The notes under the pieces were generated by a model. The model was not told the origin of the DNA, did no database searches, and saw nothing but the letters and a program-made list of their open reading frames with translations. From Chloroflexota bacterium (GTDB lineage Bacteria > Chloroflexota > Dehalococcoidia > Lucifugimonadales > Lucifugimonadaceae): a DNA stretch of 64,000 nucleotides. The translations under genes were made by a program, and so were the position numbers. The stretch covers positions 1-64,000 of the forward strand of contig JAJCYY010000087.1 in NCBI GenBank assembly GCA_029262735.1, given 5' to 3'. Shown piece after piece: positions 17,798 to 26,784 of this stretch (the first letter of the stretch is position 1; each line of letters opens with the position of its first letter).

Positions 17798-18742
17798 ATG
17801 ACTCAGAAAAGACTCGAAGGCAAGGTAGCGATCGTCACCGGTGGAGCGCTTGGCATCGGTGGCGGCACGGCGCGCAGGCTGGCAGCTGACGGAGCGAAGG
17901 TGCTGATCGTAGATGTGATGGAAGACGCCGCGGCAGCTAACGTAAAGCGCATCAGCGACAGCGGCGGGACGGCTATCGCAATGACCGGCGACGTGTCACA
18001 GGAGTCGGTTGCGAAGAGCATGGTTGAGCGTGCTGTGAACGAGTTTGGTCGTCTCGACATCATGGTCCAGAACGCTTACAGCGGGGGGCCAGATAGTGCG
18101 GGGAGCGCAGTAGAGGTGAAGCCCGAGGCGTGGCGCTCAGGCATCGACCTGTTAGTGACGGCCCTCTACCTGGGCGCGAAGTATGGCGTTCCGGCGATGG
18201 AGGAGTCTGGCTCAGCGCCAGGATTCAACGCCGGCGCATGGACAGGCGCAGGGTTGAGGCACGGGAGCCCGCCGAACATGAACGTCGGCCGAATAGTGAA
18301 CCTGTCTTCGGTCCACGGACTGCTGCAGGCGCCAAGATCGCTGATCTACGAGGCGGGCAAGGCGGCTGTCATCGGCCTAACCCGCCAGATGGCGGTGGAC
18401 TTCGGGCCACTTGGCATCACTGTGAATGCGATTGCGCCGGGACATATCGTGACTGAACGGGGTGAGGCGACCTGGGGCGAGGTCGGTGACGAGGCAGGTT
18501 TCAAGCTGTTCGAGTTGCAATACCCGGTGCGCAGGACAGGTGTGCCGGACGATATTGCAGCAGGAATAGCGTTCCTCTGCTCCGATGAAGCATCGTTCAT
18601 CACCGGTGTGGTCCTGCCAATAGACGGTGGACTTTCTATTCAACTGCAAGAAAATATTGTGATGGACACAAAGGACTTCATCGTTGAGAACCCTGACCTG
18701 AAGACGCACTTCGACCAGGGCCGCGGGACTGCACGGAGGTAG
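17798..18742 (+). CDS. SDR family NAD(P)-dependent oxidoreductase
   Basis: A 314-residue classical short-chain dehydrogenase. TGGALGIG (14-21) is the cofactor loop, NLSS contributes the catalytic Ser region, YEAGK holds Tyr184 and Lys188, and NAIAPGHI and GVVLPIDGGLSI are standard later motifs. An extra ~25-residue insert (around 135-160) and a ~30-residue C-terminal extension after the usual end make it longer than the typical 250. Oxidation or reduction of an alcohol/ketone is expected; substrate unknown. Followed at 18.9 kb by a cupin gene on the same strand. Confidence 0.9.
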   Translation: MTQKRLEGKVAIVTGGALGIGGGTARRLAADGAKVLIVDVMEDAAAANVKRISDSGGTAIAMTGDVSQESVAKSMVERAVNEFGRLDIMVQNAYSGGPDSAGSAVEVKPEAWRSGIDLLVTALYLGAKYGVPAMEESGSAPGFNAGAWTGAGLRHGSPPNMNVGRIVNLSSVHGLLQAPRSLIYEAGKAAVIGLTRQMAVDFGPLGITVNAIAPGHIVTERGEATWGEVGDEAGFKLFELQYPVRRTGVPDDIAAGIAFLCSDEASFITGVVLPIDGGLSIQLQENIVMDTKDFIVENPDLKTHFDQGRGTARR

Positions 18743-18886
18743 CGCTGAAAGGCGCGCTAGCGCCGCGGTTGACACGGTTTCCACACACCAGCCGCAGTCG
18801 TTGACCGCAGTGGTCCAGCTAGCCTTATCGTGTGTCCAAATCGCAACATGATGACGTATAAAGGCCAGCCGACAGGGAGTATTGAG

Positions 18887-19261
18887 ATGAGCGGTTATGT
18901 GGTGAACATCGAGGCCGAGACGCTCGGCAACGACAACTTCAGGAAGGTGCTCAATACGGCAGGAAATAGCCAGCTTGTGGTCATGAGCATTGAGCCGGGC
19001 GACGATATCGGCGAAGAGATACACGATCTCGACCAGTTCATTCGTGTAGAGGCGGGAGAAGCGATGGCTGTGCTGGACGGTGAAGAAAGCCACCTGGAGG
19101 ATGATTGGGCGGTGGTGATACCGGCAGGCACCCGCCACAACATCGTCAATACGTCCGGTACCGAGGCTCTCAAGCTCTACTCAATCTATTCGCCACCGGA
19201 GCATCCGGCCGGGACCGTGCATAAGACCAAAGCTGAGGCGGCGGCTGCTGAACACCACTAG
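18887..19261 (+). CDS. cupin domain protein
   Basis: A 124-residue single-domain cupin. The segments SIEPGDDIGEEIHDLDQFIRVEAGEA and VIPAGTRHNIVNTSG are the two conserved cupin motifs, with His and Glu residues suited to bind one metal. ATG 18887 is chosen because GGGAG lies seven bases upstream; longer readings to 18830 lack this. Small stand-alone cupins of this kind often act as mannose-6-phosphate isomerase-like or dioxygenase-like proteins, but no specific function can be given. Confidence 0.85.
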   Translation: MSGYVVNIEAETLGNDNFRKVLNTAGNSQLVVMSIEPGDDIGEEIHDLDQFIRVEAGEAMAVLDGEESHLEDDWAVVIPAGTRHNIVNTSGTEALKLYSIYSPPEHPAGTVHKTKAEAAAAEHH

Positions 19262-19289
19262 TTAAAACGCGGCGGCGGACCTGGCTTGT

Positions 19290-19562
19290 TCAGCCGGTAC
19301 GCTTTCGCGTGACCATGAAGATATACAGGTACACCGGGAACAGCGCGCCTGATGCCAGTCTTACCGAAGCGGGCATGTACGACACCCAGATGATCACTGA
19401 GGCGATGGTGCAGATCCCGGCGAGACTGAGTTCACGGCGAAAATACGTCATCGGGGCGACGTAGAACTCCTGCTCGTCCAGCTTTCTTCTTGCCTCTCGC
19501 CACACGAGCACCATGGTCACGGCAGCGGTGACTGCGGCGATCAGGAGAACAGCGGTGGCCAC
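19290..19562 (-). CDS. small membrane protein, unknown
   Basis: A 90-residue protein starting at GTG 19562 with three hydrophobic segments (about 2-20, 48-64 and 68-84) and a basic loop (REARRKLDEQ) after the first. I do not recognise the family. It is downstream of the UGSC selenoprotein gene on the same strand, 115 bp away, and convergent with the cupin gene. Confidence 0.55.
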   Translation of the reverse strand: MATAVLLIAAVTAAVTMVLVWREARRKLDEQEFYVAPMTYFRRELSLAGICTIASVIIWVSYMPASVRLASGALFPVYLYIFMVTRKRTG

Positions 19563-19676
19563 GGCGCGACTCCCCAGACTTGATGTTCACAAACAAGTCT
19601 AGGAATCCAGCGATCAGACCGAAGCGAAAATGCGTGTAATGGCCGTGAGCGGAGGCGGGGTTTCAGGGTCCTTGTC

Positions 19677-20213
19677 CTACTCAGGCCGGGCCAGAAGCGA
19701 ACCGATCACCTGTGGCGCCGCTTCAACCGCTCGCTCCCTGATCTGCTCCGGGGTCAAACTGCCAATCGGGTGTTGGACTATCGCAAACGGGTAGTCAGGC
19801 ATGCCGCCGAGATTGGCCATCGCCTTCGCACCGGATTCGAACGGTGTGGTGCAGATGGCAATTGCGGGGATGCCCAGCGCTTCAAGCTGCATTGAGTCGT
19901 GCAGACTGCACGACGAGCAACTCCCTCAGTCGCCGTTCGCTAAAAGCGCAACGTCCACTTCGGACGCAAAGGTCTTGAGCAGCTCAGGCTCGGCGGGGCG
20001 AGATGCGTTGCCCTTGTTCACCCGATGGGAAGAGACGACGTCGAATCGGTCGGCCAGGACATCGTAGATTGCATCGAGCAGTTCAGCGGCATTCAGCTTG
20101 TCGTTGTAGAGCAAGCCGATTCGCTTTCCAGCGAGTGACTCAGGGCGCACTGCCATTCCGTCCGTTGCGATGGACAGCGTGGAGGTCGGGTCGAGCGTTG
20201 TCAGAGTTGTCAT
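19677..20213 (-). CDS. UGSC-family selenoprotein with in-frame TGA (Sec)
   Basis: Two reading frames join through a TGA at 19928-19926: upstream ATG 20213 (AAGGA eight bases before) to LLANGD, then TGA-GGG-AGT-TGC, then SSCSLHDSMQLEALGIPAIAI and on to a stop at 19677. Read with TGA as selenocysteine this gives a 178-residue protein with the motif U96-G-S-C99 followed by SSC102, the defining signature of the UGSC family of (seleno)proteins, known mainly from marine metagenomes. Both halves are in the same frame and coding in character, and a SECIS-like hairpin follows the TGA. The family is thought to be thiol-redox related, but its reaction is not known. Automatic callers would report two broken ORFs here. 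Confidence 0.85.
19896..19914 (-). promoter_or_regulatory. bacterial SECIS-like hairpin of the UGSC gene
   Basis: On the minus strand, 11 bases after the TGA, GTCGTGCA-GTC-TGCACGAC forms a perfect 8-bp stem with a GTC loop. TTG/CAA pairs below could extend it past a small internal loop. The loop starts 20 bases after the TGA, inside the usual 16-37 base range for bacterial SECIS elements, and the apical UGCAGUCUGCA is close to the apex of the E. coli fdhF element. Confidence 0.75.
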
Positions 20214-20242
20214 ATTGCGTTCCTTTTGCATCAGGCCACCCT

Positions 20243-20345
20243 TCGACAAGCTCAGGATGGCAACTTATATGTCATTCTGAACTTGATTCAGAATCTCTCG
20301 AGCGACCTGCCGTAAGCGGGCACCCACGCAAGCGGGATGACAGTT
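20243..20345. repeat. intergenic palindromic repeat inside the ManD-UGSC gene run
   Basis: Contains the palindrome TTCTGAA-CTTGA-TTCAGAA (20275-20293) and a second part with GTAAGCGGGCACCC and GCAAGCGGGATGACAG. Related CCCGCTTG(C/T)GGG units occur at 29318-29331 and 29421-29434 in other intergenic spaces, so this seems to be a dispersed repeat family. Confidence 0.5.
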
Positions 20346-20361
20346 CATCCCCGGTGTCTTC

Positions 20362-21414
20362 TCAGGCCATTATCCGCTTTGTGACCGATCTTGTCTTGGC
20401 GCCGGTTGACCACATGGGTATGACCATGCTCCAACCGCCGCCGTCACCGCCTGCAACTATCGGCACCACTGCGCCAGGCGATGCCAGCGCGCCCGTACCG
20501 GTCGGCGGAGCGTCACCAATGCCCTCTTTGACTCCACCCATCGATAAAACTGAAGGTGCAGGCGCTTTTGTGCGCTCGTAGAGATACTCGCAGACCTGCT
20601 GTCGGCTCCAGCCTGCCGTCTTCAGGTGAGCGGCGTGCTCAGGGCAGATCACAACAAGCACCTCCTGCATCGCCTCACCAACCGCGTACAATCGCCCAGC
20701 GAAGGCGTCGAGCAGACCTTCGGGCGTGTTGGCTTCGTGCTCTCCGACCTGTATTCCACTGAGTCCGGCGAACGTCGTGACGGTGCTTTCGTCTGCGGCA
20801 AACCCGCGGGCGACGTGCAAAGGCTCCCACGGCAGCCTGTTCACTTTTTCGGCGATGCACCAGGTGTACTTACCGGCATGCCCCAGAGTTGCCTTGTCGA
20901 GTTCGCCTGCGCGGGTCCCGATCACGTTCGAGACGATGAGGCGAACGGCGCGGCCAATAGTGGCATTGGCTCTGTTACCGGGGCCGAAGACCGATTCCGC
21001 GGTGTTGATACCGAGCCTGTCGACGATGGGGCCGCTGACGACGAGCAGAATCCCCGCGCCCATGGTGCTGACCGAGATTCCGTGCAGGCTGAACTGGTCT
21101 TCTGTGATCGCCTCGACTGCCGCTGCCACAACGGGCATGTACTCAGGCTTACAGCCGGCCATCACGGCGTTGATCGCGGCCTTCTCGGCAGTGACCACCG
21201 CGCCTTTTGTCGGCTCAACACCGAGGATCCGGTCAGGCTGAAGTTTCGCCGTACGAAGGAACAGCTCGACCGCTTCGGGTGTCGGCGGGATTATGGGAAG
21301 GCCGTCTGTCCAGCCCCGCTCGAAGTAGGATTCGATCGCCTCGAAGGCGTCAGCGGTCTGCTGCGTCTCAGAGGTCAGGCGATTTGTGGCTGTTCCGGCT
21401 CCGTTCGTGTCCAT
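20362..21414 (-). CDS. conserved hypothetical protein next to the UGSC selenoprotein
   Basis: A 350-residue soluble-looking protein. It begins after ~25 residues with ESYFERGWTDGLPIIPPTPEAVE, contains a Gly/Asn-rich centre (FGPGNRANATIGRAVRLIVSNV), a possible Cys at TWCIAEK, and ends in a Gly-rich GGDGGGWSMVIP segment. I do not recognise a named domain. It lies between a ManD-like gene (52-bp gap) and the UGSC gene (148-bp gap) on the same strand, so a role with the selenoprotein is a reasonable guess. Confidence 0.7.
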   Translation of the reverse strand: MDTNGAGTATNRLTSETQQTADAFEAIESYFERGWTDGLPIIPPTPEAVELFLRTAKLQPDRILGVEPTKGAVVTAEKAAINAVMAGCKPEYMPVVAAAVEAITEDQFSLHGISVSTMGAGILLVVSGPIVDRLGINTAESVFGPGNRANATIGRAVRLIVSNVIGTRAGELDKATLGHAGKYTWCIAEKVNRLPWEPLHVARGFAADESTVTTFAGLSGIQVGEHEANTPEGLLDAFAGRLYAVGEAMQEVLVVICPEHAAHLKTAGWSRQQVCEYLYERTKAPAPSVLSMGGVKEGIGDAPPTGTGALASPGAVVPIVAGGDGGGWSMVIPMWSTGAKTRSVTKRIMA

Positions 21415-21466
21415 CGGGTTTCGCCCTCTCCCTTTGTCCCACTCCCGCCAAGGGAGGGGGGCATCG

Positions 21467-22765
21467 TTACGGCTTCACCATGCTTCCGTCCGCCCTGCGC
21501 ACAGTGTCCCACGCACCGCCGAACTCTCGCTCCCTGAACGGGAACTTTGCAGCGAGATCTTCGTCGACATCTATCCCAAGCCCTGGCTTTCCGTTGGACC
21601 ACATCATTCCGTCGCGCAGTTCCGGGCATCCGGGGAAGACCTCTTTTGTGCGCTCGCCGAAGATGGCGGCCTCCTGGATGCCGAAATTGTAGTTGTTCAG
21701 GTCCAGTGCGAGGTTCGCTGCATGGCCTACAGGCGATGTGTCGCCGGGGCCATGCCATGCCGTGCGGACGCTGAACAGTTCGCCCATCGCCGAGAACTTC
21801 TTCGCCGGTGTGATGCCGCCGATCTGTGACATGTGCATGCGCAGGAAGTCGAGCAGCCTGTCTTTGATCATCGGGACTATCTCGTGCGGCGAGTTGTAGA
21901 GCTCACCCATTGCTATCGGAGTCGCGCACTGTTCTCTGACCATCCGGAAATAGTCGTTATCTTCCGGTGAGAACAGGTCTTCGAGGAAGAAGAGCTGGAA
22001 CTTCTCGACCTCTTTGGCGAACCAGACACCGAGGATCGGCGGTATGCGCTCGTGAACATCGTGGAGAATCTCGACGCCGTAACCGAAGCGGTCGCGGATG
22101 TACTCAAACAGTCCAATGGCGGAGCGCATGTACGGCTTCGGCTCGAATACTCCGCCAGGATGCGCGTAGAGTCTGTCGGCCGAGTAGTCCCGCAGCCATG
22201 AAGTGGCGGCGATGGGCCCTTTTGAGACATCCCGGTTGAACGCGGTTGCTTTTCCGGAAACTGCACCGCGATTTCCGTATGTCACATAGCCCGGTGTTTC
22301 AACCTGCACCCGAACGTGATGGTACCCCTTCTCCATGAACGCCTGCATCTTGTCGCCGACCTCTTCCGGGCTGCCGCCTGAAGAGTGGACGTAGACCGGC
22401 GCGGCCTCACGCGCCCGCCCGCCGAGCAGGTCGTACACCGGCATGTTCGCCATCTTGCCCTTGACGTCCCACAGCGCCTGGTCCACTCCGGAGAGTGCGT
22501 TGTTGAGCACCGGACCGTTGCGCCAGTAAGACGAGACGTAACTCGACTGCCAGATGTCCTCGATATCCGCAACGTTCCGGCCGACTAAGAACGGCTTCAG
22601 GTAGTCGTTGACGGCCGCTACGACGGTGCTCGGCCGCTGGGTGAACGTGGCACAGCCTACGCCGTAGAGGCCCGGCTCTGACGTTTCGATCTTGACGATG
22701 ACAAGCCTGATGGTGTCAGGCTCAGTGATGATGACGCGGATGTCTCGGATGGTGGGGTTTGCCAT
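21467..22765 (-). CDS. enolase-superfamily dehydratase, D-mannonate dehydratase (ManD)-like
   Basis: A 432-residue member of the mandelate racemase/enolase superfamily in the ManD branch. Signs are YGVGCATFTQR near residue 35, GVDQALWDVKGK, HVRVQVE with the ManD-type polar residue in the barrel, EILHDVHERI, LFFLEDLFSPED, IAMGELYNSP (the metal ligands are spread over these strands) and WHGPGDTSPVGHAANLALD, which is characteristic of the group. It should dehydrate an acid sugar. Many ManD relatives act on D-gluconate or have low activity, so the substrate is open. First gene of a probable three-gene run ending in the UGSC selenoprotein. Confidence 0.88.
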   Translation of the reverse strand: MANPTIRDIRVIITEPDTIRLVIVKIETSEPGLYGVGCATFTQRPSTVVAAVNDYLKPFLVGRNVADIEDIWQSSYVSSYWRNGPVLNNALSGVDQALWDVKGKMANMPVYDLLGGRAREAAPVYVHSSGGSPEEVGDKMQAFMEKGYHHVRVQVETPGYVTYGNRGAVSGKATAFNRDVSKGPIAATSWLRDYSADRLYAHPGGVFEPKPYMRSAIGLFEYIRDRFGYGVEILHDVHERIPPILGVWFAKEVEKFQLFFLEDLFSPEDNDYFRMVREQCATPIAMGELYNSPHEIVPMIKDRLLDFLRMHMSQIGGITPAKKFSAMGELFSVRTAWHGPGDTSPVGHAANLALDLNNYNFGIQEAAIFGERTKEVFPGCPELRDGMMWSNGKPGLGIDVDEDLAAKFPFREREFGGAWDTVRRADGSMVKP

Positions 22766-23032
22766 TTGTGGCGATGTCTCCGTTCGGGACGATTGGTTTG
22801 TGGCGCGAATTCTACCGGCAGCCAGGACGCTCAGCCATTCGATTCAAGTCGGTCATCGCTGAAATCATCGTTCTCGATCCGCTGAGGCACAAGCGGTGCC
22901 GGGACGACTGCTGACTCAATGACCTCCGCGCTGCGAGCTGTTTCCATCGGCAGTACCCTGACGCAGAATACGACGTGAGACCGGCATTACGCGGCATTGC
23001 CCGGCACAACCAGGGGCTGCAAGGAGATTTAC

Positions 23033-24034
23033 ATGAGGGTCACGACCTGGCTTGGCGGTGATCGGTTTGAGATGGGCCAAGTACCAGATCCCACGCCAGG
23101 GCCCGATCAGGTCGTGGCACGCGTCGACACGGTCGGGGTATGCGGAACCGATGTTCACATCACACAGGGCCTTTTTCCTTACACACCGCCCACGATCCTG
23201 GGTCATGAGGGAAGCGGTGAGATTGTTGCCGTCGGCGAGGGTGTGCCTGCCAGCCGAATTGGTGAGCGCGTTGCGATGGACATAACGAGCCATTGCGGCG
23301 TGTGCGAAAACTGCCGCACCTGGAACCTGTCTCGTTGCATGAATTCGGTGAGTAGCAGCGGCTATTTCGCGGAGTTTGCAGTGCTGCCATCGCAATCGGC
23401 GCACAGAATTCCTGACGGTATGACGCTTGAGACGGCGGCGCTCACGGAACCGGCTTCTTGCTGCCTCTCCGGCGTCGGCCGGCTGGCTATTCCTGACAAC
23501 GCGGTTGCTGTCGTTATCGGCGGCGGTGTCATGGGACTGTTCACGCTGGCATTTCTGAAATCACATGGTGTCGAGACGGCGGTCATGTCAGAACCGGTGC
23601 AGTCGCGGAGAGAGGTTGCAAAGGACCTTGGAGCAGACGTCCTGCACGATCCCGCGGATGGTGATATTTCGGAGCTTGTAAAGGACCTGACTGGCGGGCG
23701 CGGAGCACACATCGCCGCAGAGGCGGTTGGCAAGCCAGCTCTCGTTGCGAAGTGTGCCGAAATAGTCCGAGAGCTGGGTGATGTGATGATGATCGGCGTC
23801 TGCCCGCAGGGTTCGGCGTTGCCGGTCGACCTCTTCAACTTCCACTACAAGGAGATCAGGCTGCAGGGCGCGTTCGGGCGCGGCAATGTGTTTGCGGATA
23901 CGCCGGAAGCGATATCGAAGTTGAACCTGGGCAGCGTGATTTCAGGCCGCTACTCGCTGGAAGAGGTGCCACAGGCGATCAAGGATTCAGGCGACGGCAA
24001 GGGAATCAAGTTCGTGGTGAAGCCAGGCGGGTGA
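23033..24034 (+). CDS. zinc-dependent medium-chain alcohol dehydrogenase, copy 1
   Basis: A 333-residue MDR dehydrogenase. CGTDVHI near residue 39 and GHEGSGEI near 61 supply catalytic zinc ligands, HCGVCENC with a later Cys (SRC) is the structural zinc loop, and VVIGGGVMGLFTLAFLK is the NAD(P)-binding turn. ATG 23033 has AAGGAG six bases upstream. Similar enzymes oxidise sugars, polyols or 2,3-diols. A near-identical paralog follows 186 bp downstream, suggesting a recent tandem duplication. Divergent from the ManD-like gene. Confidence 0.9.
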   Translation: MRVTTWLGGDRFEMGQVPDPTPGPDQVVARVDTVGVCGTDVHITQGLFPYTPPTILGHEGSGEIVAVGEGVPASRIGERVAMDITSHCGVCENCRTWNLSRCMNSVSSSGYFAEFAVLPSQSAHRIPDGMTLETAALTEPASCCLSGVGRLAIPDNAVAVVIGGGVMGLFTLAFLKSHGVETAVMSEPVQSRREVAKDLGADVLHDPADGDISELVKDLTGGRGAHIAAEAVGKPALVAKCAEIVRELGDVMMIGVCPQGSALPVDLFNFHYKEIRLQGAFGRGNVFADTPEAISKLNLGSVISGRYSLEEVPQAIKDSGDGKGIKFVVKPGG

Positions 24035-24220
24035 GGCACTATTAGGGTCGGCAAGAACCCGGCTGATTCTGCTGTATTTCGCACTAGACGATTCTGGACT
24101 GATTGAACTGGTACGCTCGAGTTCTCGGATCCGTTCTGATCCTCAGACGGTGCCTTGCCGCAAAATACAACGCTTAACCAGACCTGCCCGGAACCTCCAC
24201 CGAAACTCAAGGAGAACGAA

Positions 24221-25222
24221 ATGAGGGTCATGACCTGGCTTGGTGGAGACCGGTTCGAACTGAGCGAAGTACCAGACCCGACTCCCGGACCTGACCAGGT
24301 TGTGGCGCGCGTCGATACCGTTGGCATCTGCGGGACCGATGTTCACATCACGCAGGGGCTGTTCCCCGGTACCCCGCCCACGGTCCTGGGTCATGAGGGA
24401 AGCGGTGAGATTGTCGCGGTTGGTGACGGTGTGCCGACCAGTCGCATCGGTGAGCGCGTTGCAATGGAGACAACAAGCCACTGCGGCGTGTGCGAGAACT
24501 GCCGCACATGGAGCCTGGCTCGTTGCGAGAACTCGGTATGGAGTAGCGGCTTCTTCGCTGAATTTTCGGTTTTGCCATCGCAGTCGGCGTCCCGCATTCC
24601 TGATGGTATGACGCTTGAGACGGCGGCGCTCACAGAACCGGCTTCATGCTGTCTCTCAGGTGTTAGCCGGCTTGCTATTCCCGAAAACGCGGTAGCTGTC
24701 GTGATCGGAGGCGGGCTCATGGGGCTGTTCACGCTGGCATTTCTGAAGTCGCACGGCGTTGAGACAGCGGTCATGTCGGAACCTGTACAGTCCCGGCGAC
24801 TGTTCGCAAAGGACCTGGGCGCCGACGTCCTGCACGATCCCGCGGAGAGTGACATCTCAGAGTTGGTGAACGATCTGACCGGTGGGCGCGGTGCACACAT
24901 TGCCGCAGAGGCGGTTGGCAAGCCAGCTCTGGTAGCGAAGTGCGCCGAAATAGTCCGTGAGCGGGGCGATGTGCTGATGATCGGCGTGTGCCCGCAGGGT
25001 TCTGCGTTGCCGGTCGACCTGTTCGATTTCCACTACAAGGAGATCACGCTGCAGGGCGCGTTCGGGCGCGGCAACGTCTTCGCGGATACACCGGAGGCAA
25101 TATCGAATTTGAATCTTGACGGCGTGATTTCAGGCCGCTACTCGCTGGACAAGGTGCCCCAGGCGATCAAGGATTCAGGCGACGGTAAGGGAATCAAGAT
25201 GGTCATCAAGCCGAACGGATGA
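24221..25222 (+). CDS. zinc-dependent medium-chain alcohol dehydrogenase, copy 2
   Basis: Same length (333 residues) and motifs as the preceding gene: CGTDVHI, GHEGSGEI, HCGVCENC and VVIGGGLMGLFTLAFLK. ATG 24221 again has AAGGAG upstream. Differences cluster in the region after the structural zinc (TWSLARCENSVWSSGFF versus TWNLSRCMNSVSSSGYF), which helps shape the substrate pocket, so the copies may have diverged in specificity. The DNA remains highly similar over the whole gene. Confidence 0.9.
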   Translation: MRVMTWLGGDRFELSEVPDPTPGPDQVVARVDTVGICGTDVHITQGLFPGTPPTVLGHEGSGEIVAVGDGVPTSRIGERVAMETTSHCGVCENCRTWSLARCENSVWSSGFFAEFSVLPSQSASRIPDGMTLETAALTEPASCCLSGVSRLAIPENAVAVVIGGGLMGLFTLAFLKSHGVETAVMSEPVQSRRLFAKDLGADVLHDPAESDISELVNDLTGGRGAHIAAEAVGKPALVAKCAEIVRERGDVLMIGVCPQGSALPVDLFDFHYKEITLQGAFGRGNVFADTPEAISNLNLDGVISGRYSLDKVPQAIKDSGDGKGIKMVIKPNG

Positions 25223-25259
25223 GACAGGACTCGTGCCTCGGAATGGCCTGCGGAACCGT

Positions 25260-25703
25260 CTATCCGTTCGCGGTCGTGTACGCCATGCCGTCGGTCGTGA
25301 TGACCACCTCAACGACGCTCTTGTCCGGGTTAATGTTGAAGGCGCGTACGACCGGACGCGTCTTCTCGACCAGGCTGACAACGACGTAGTAAGGATCTGT
25401 CCAGCCAGTGTTCGTGGCGTTGTCGACATCGGTCTCGGAAGGGTGCGCCTGCATATAAGTGTGGGAGTGGTAGATTGCCACGAGTTGCTCACCGGTCGAG
25501 TCGGCATCTTCCTGTATCTGCATAACCTCGAGCTCGTCCATCGAGTAGCGGCGACGCTTGTCTGTGGCGATGTTTTTGGCGCGGCACAACCGGGATACCT
25601 CATCGCCCTTCCCGACCAGGAATCCGCAGCACTCGTCAGGATCCTCCTCGAGAGAGTGGCTGATCATCTCGCCAATGACGGTGCGTGGGATCTTTATCGA
25701 CAA
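25260..25703 (-). CDS. JAMM/MPN-domain metalloprotease
   Basis: A 147-residue single-domain JAB1/MPN zinc peptidase of the bacterial Mov34 type. The motif is complete: a Glu in DPDECCGFLVG, then HSH (H-x-H) and PSETDVDNAT (S-x2-D). TTG 25703 is supported by AAGGAG eight bases upstream. Bacterial relatives remove C-terminal residues from ubiquitin-like sulfur carriers in cysteine or cofactor biosynthesis. That link to sulfur metabolism is family knowledge, and no sulfur carrier gene is adjacent here. Confidence 0.85.
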   Translation of the reverse strand: MSIKIPRTVIGEMISHSLEEDPDECCGFLVGKGDEVSRLCRAKNIATDKRRRYSMDELEVMQIQEDADSTGEQLVAIYHSHTYMQAHPSETDVDNATNTGWTDPYYVVVSLVEKTRPVVRAFNINPDKSVVEVVITTDGMAYTTANG

Positions 25704-25949
25704 CCCGTTGACTCCTTTTCAATGACCCGTAGACGGCAATACGCCAACACGGTAGGGCGACTTTTCCAGCCATGCGTGCGCACTACCGGTGCACAGGTCG
25801 CAAGCACCGAATTATAAGCGCCATTCTCCAGATAACTACGAGGTTCCCGATATAAAGTTCACACGCCGGCACGGGAGTAAGATTCTTTACCCCGAACCTG
25901 ACCGGTCGCAGGCTCGCATCCTGCCCCGGCCAGATAACGTTAGATAACC

Positions 25950-26759
25950 GTGGAGAACATACCGGTGCAAGTGGATCACATTCGCGGCGCTGCCGAGCAT
26001 ATCAGTGCCGCCCGAATTGACGGCCGCAGAATGTCGGCGCTGCCGTCCGGTATCAGACCCGATGACGAAACTGAAGCATACGCGGTGCAATCGCGGGTGC
26101 ACGAGATCCTTGCCGCGAACAGGCGTGGGCGTGTCGTGGGCCACAAGATCGGCTGTACGACCCCTGTGATGCAGGAGTATCTCGGTATTCACAATCCCTG
26201 CGCAGGGGCTATTTTCCAACCGACAGTCCACTTTCAACAGGGAATGCTAAAGCACGCAGATTTCCTGCACCCGGGCGTCGAGGCAGAAATAGCGGTTTTC
26301 CTGGGTGAAGAGATTGCTGCGCGTGACGGCGGTCATGATCGTGATTCCGTTGCAGATGCTGTGCAGGGGGTCTTTGCGGCTATCGAGATCGTGGACGACC
26401 GCTGGGACGACTATACGGCGATCGATACGCCGACACTGATTGCCGACGACTTCTTTGGCGCAGGCTGCGTGTTAGGAGACCCGGTTGCTGACTGGCAAGA
26501 TCTCGACCTGACAGGTTTGAAGGGCGAGATGCGGATCAATGGCAAGGTGGTTGGAGATGGATGCAGCGGAGACATCCTGGGGCATCCATTTGAGGCGCTG
26601 GCGTGGCTGGCGAACTCGCTGAGCGCGCGCGGCGAATCGCTGATGCAGGGTCAGATCGTGATGCTTGGCAGCGTTGTCCAGACGAAGTGGGTGGAGCACA
26701 TGGATGAGGTGGAGGTAGAGGTGGAGAAGCTGGGAAAGGTGACTGCGTGGTTCGGGTAG
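25950..26759 (+). CDS. 2-keto-4-pentenoate hydratase family protein (FAH fold)
   Basis: A 269-residue MhpD-like hydratase/decarboxylase. VVGHKIGCTT, PGVEAEIAVFLGEEI (metal-binding Glu residues), AAIEIVDDRW and GHPFEALAWLANSL are typical of 2-oxopent-4-enoate hydratases and 4-oxalocrotonate decarboxylases from meta-cleavage pathways. It needs Mg or Mn. Start is GTG 25950; a clear ribosome site is not seen. It is followed 25 bp later by a PPOX-type gene. Confidence 0.85.
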   Translation: MENIPVQVDHIRGAAEHISAARIDGRRMSALPSGIRPDDETEAYAVQSRVHEILAANRRGRVVGHKIGCTTPVMQEYLGIHNPCAGAIFQPTVHFQQGMLKHADFLHPGVEAEIAVFLGEEIAARDGGHDRDSVADAVQGVFAAIEIVDDRWDDYTAIDTPTLIADDFFGAGCVLGDPVADWQDLDLTGLKGEMRINGKVVGDGCSGDILGHPFEALAWLANSLSARGESLMQGQIVMLGSVVQTKWVEHMDEVEVEVEKLGKVTAWFG

Positions 26760-26784
26760 TTATTCGTCTAGCAGGGATAGGGAA

